A stretch of 64,000 nt of DNA from Solimonas sp. K1W22B-7 (GTDB taxonomy: Bacteria; Pseudomonadota; Gammaproteobacteria; Nevskiales; Nevskiaceae): contig NZ_CP031704.1 of assembly GCF_003428335.1 (NCBI RefSeq), forward strand, positions 3,906,001-3,970,000. Direction: 5' to 3'. Below the pieces are notes generated by a model. That model ran no database searches. It saw nothing but the letters and a program-made list of their open reading frames with translations, and was not told where the DNA came from. The number at the start of each line of letters is the position of its first letter. Within the stretch, counting starts at the first letter, position 1. The position numbers were made by a program, and so were the translations under genes. Positions 62,695 through 64,000 of this stretch are shown in pieces.

Positions 62695-64000
62695 ATGCGT
62701 CGGATACCGGGATCGATCGTTTCGGGTGCTGCGCTGCTGGCCATTGCCGGCCTGGCGCTCGCAGCGGACACGCTGGTGCCGCGCTATGCGCCCCTGCTGA
62801 TCAGCGATCCGCCGGCCCCCGACCAGGGCATCGGCAGCGGCATGGCCGTCGATCCCGATGGAAACTACGTGCTGGCCTGGACCGAGTCCGGCACGCGAAA
62901 CGGCGGAAGCTTCGACCAGGTACTCGCACGCAGGATCGCCTTCGACGGCACGCCCCTGACGGCGCCCTTCGCCATCGAGGACGGCAGCAACGGCAGCAGC
63001 CGCTGGCCTGCGATCGCCTCCGACGCCCACGGCAACTTCGTGGTGGCCTGGGGCAGCAGCTGGACCTTCAACGACCAGGCCATCTACGCCCGCCGCTACG
63101 ACGCGGCCGGCAATCCGCTCGATGCCGCCGTGCAGGTCAGCACCGAGAACGGGTCCCCCCACGGGGGTGCCGCGGTAGCCATGAATCCCGCCGGCGACCA
63201 TATCGTCAGCTGGATTCGCAATGGCGACAACGCGGCGGTGATCGCGCGCGTGTTCGATGCCCAGGGCAACCCGCTGGGCCCCGAGTTCGCCCTGCCGGAT
63301 CTGCCGGACCCGCAGTCCTACCCGGCCGGCCTCGGGCTGGGCGCGGATCGCAAGGTGGTCTACGGCCACGGCGTCTACACCCCCAGCGCGGGCGTGACCA
63401 CGTTCCTGCAGTGCTTCGACGTCCAGGGCATGCCGCTGACCGCTCCGGCAGCCGTGGTGCAGCCGGCAGGCGACATCCACCCGCACTACGGCAAGCTGCT
63501 GGTCGCGGCGGACGGCAGCATCTTCCTGGCCCTGCAGCAGATCCGCGTCGACAACAGCATCGGCAAGGGCTACTACGAAATCCAGGTGCAGCGCATCGCC
63601 GCGGACTGCGCCACGACGATCTGGGGCGAGCGTGTCGCTTCCGTCGAAGGGACACAGGGCAACTACGCCGACCCGCTGCTGGCGTTGAACCGCTCGCAGA
63701 GCGAGGTGGCCGTGAGCTGGTACTTCGACACCCCGGCCGGGCGCACCGGCCTGATGCGCCGGTATGGCTATTCCGGCGGCGCGCTGTCGGATGCGGCAAC
63801 CGTGCTCAGCGGTTTCTCCTACCCGGGAGCGCCGCAGCTGGCCCTGCGCCAGGCCGGCTTCACTGCGGCCTGGAGCGGGTACCGGAGCGGCGATTTCTCC
63901 AACCACAGGGACGTTTACGCACAGGGCTTTGCCGCCAGCGCCAGCCAGCCCCGCCTGCAGCTCGGCACGGGCACGCTGGCCTTCGGCGCGCAGCCCGTCG
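62695..64000 (+). CDS. exported repeat protein, C-terminus outside window
   Basis: About 435 codons visible from the ATG at 62695 (GGGGGAACAGG upstream). Signal peptide MRRIPGSIVSGAALLAIAGLALA. Then tandem beta-rich units of the kind MAVDPDGNYVLAWTESG, IASDAHGNFVVAWGSSW, VAMNPAGDHIVSWIRNG, each followed by VLARRIAFDGTPL-like strands, as in secreted beta-propeller proteins. The last visible segment, LQLGTGTLAFGAQPV, looks like the start of an immunoglobulin-like ASH/HYDIN-type domain. Probably a large secreted or surface protein. Confidence 0.78.
   Translation, partial: MRRIPGSIVSGAALLAIAGLALAADTLVPRYAPLLISDPPAPDQGIGSGMAVDPDGNYVLAWTESGTRNGGSFDQVLARRIAFDGTPLTAPFAIEDGSNGSSRWPAIASDAHGNFVVAWGSSWTFNDQAIYARRYDAAGNPLDAAVQVSTENGSPHGGAAVAMNPAGDHIVSWIRNGDNAAVIARVFDAQGNPLGPEFALPDLPDPQSYPAGLGLGADRKVVYGHGVYTPSAGVTTFLQCFDVQGMPLTAPAAVVQPAGDIHPHYGKLLVAADGSIFLALQQIRVDNSIGKGYYEIQVQRIAADCATTIWGERVASVEGTQGNYADPLLALNRSQSEVAVSWYFDTPAGRTGLMRRYGYSGGALSDAATVLSGFSYPGAPQLALRQAGFTAAWSGYRSGDFSNHRDVYAQGFAASASQPRLQLGTGTLAFGAQPV

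Overview
The window is GC-rich (about two thirds G+C by eye) chromosomal DNA of a flagellated gammaproteobacterium. The flagellar gene order (flgM-flgN-ycgR, flgA, cheV, flgBCDEFGHIJKL, fliC-flaG-fliD-fliS), sigma-54 and sigma-28 type promoters, the RAYT/REP repeats, a YfhL ferredoxin and a TpsB/DUF2341 pair fit a Xanthomonadales/Nevskiales-type lineage (for example Solimonadaceae). That placement is inference; no rRNA or other taxonomic marker is present.

Layout. 1-8.6 kb: a two-partner-secretion (TpsB) porin followed by a DUF2341/LamG protein cut by the window edge, an unusually long PstS-like phosphate-binding protein, and a zinc-type uptake cluster (small Cys/His protein, outer-membrane barrel, ZnuA-like binding protein, ABC-3 permease) with no ATPase gene. 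8.6-9.2 kb: a REP-associated tyrosine transposase framed by its own palindromes. 9.2-23 kb: mostly housekeeping genes (gpmA, gamma-carbonic anhydrase, a lipoprotein esterase, prlC, a 5'-nucleotidase-like lipoprotein, xthA, an HD hydrolase, ggt, yfhL) plus a tight LemA-GIDE-GIDE operon whose last protein carries a canonical EF-hand loop. 23.1-25.8 kb: a GMC oxidoreductase gene broken near its 3' end by an IS30-family element; removing the element and one copy of a 2-bp duplication restores the frame exactly. 25.8-30 kb: AraC-type regulator, crotonase, an unknown gene coupled to an MFS transporter.

30-54 kb is the flagellar region, nearly all on the minus strand. I could read sigma-28 promoters (TAAAGTTT-N11-GCCGATAA type) before fliS, fliC, cheV and flgM, and sigma-54 promoters (GG-N10-GC) before flgB and flgA, matching the usual hierarchy: RpoN-driven hook/basal body, FliA-driven filament, and FlgM as FliA anti-sigma factor. 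Two PilZ-type proteins (one a YcgR brake) point to c-di-GMP control of motility. The locus has been invaded several times: sugE/gdx with its own guanidine-II riboswitch sits between fliS and fliD; a roughly 470-bp repeat-bearing insert splits flgF from flgG; and a block with a ParE toxin-antitoxin pair, a PAP2 phosphatase, a DUF3943 protein and an HNH protein lies between flgL and fliC.

54-64 kb: an LVIVD-repeat lipoprotein, then a run of small, lower-GC, same-strand genes (pentapeptide repeat, DUF2185/Imm33-like, DUF4240-like, others) that looks like an orphan immunity-gene array, then a PAS histidine kinase overlapping its response regulator, and a secreted beta-repeat protein cut by the window end.

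At least five families of palindromic REP-like repeats fill the intergenic gaps. No rRNA, tRNA or CRISPR array was seen.
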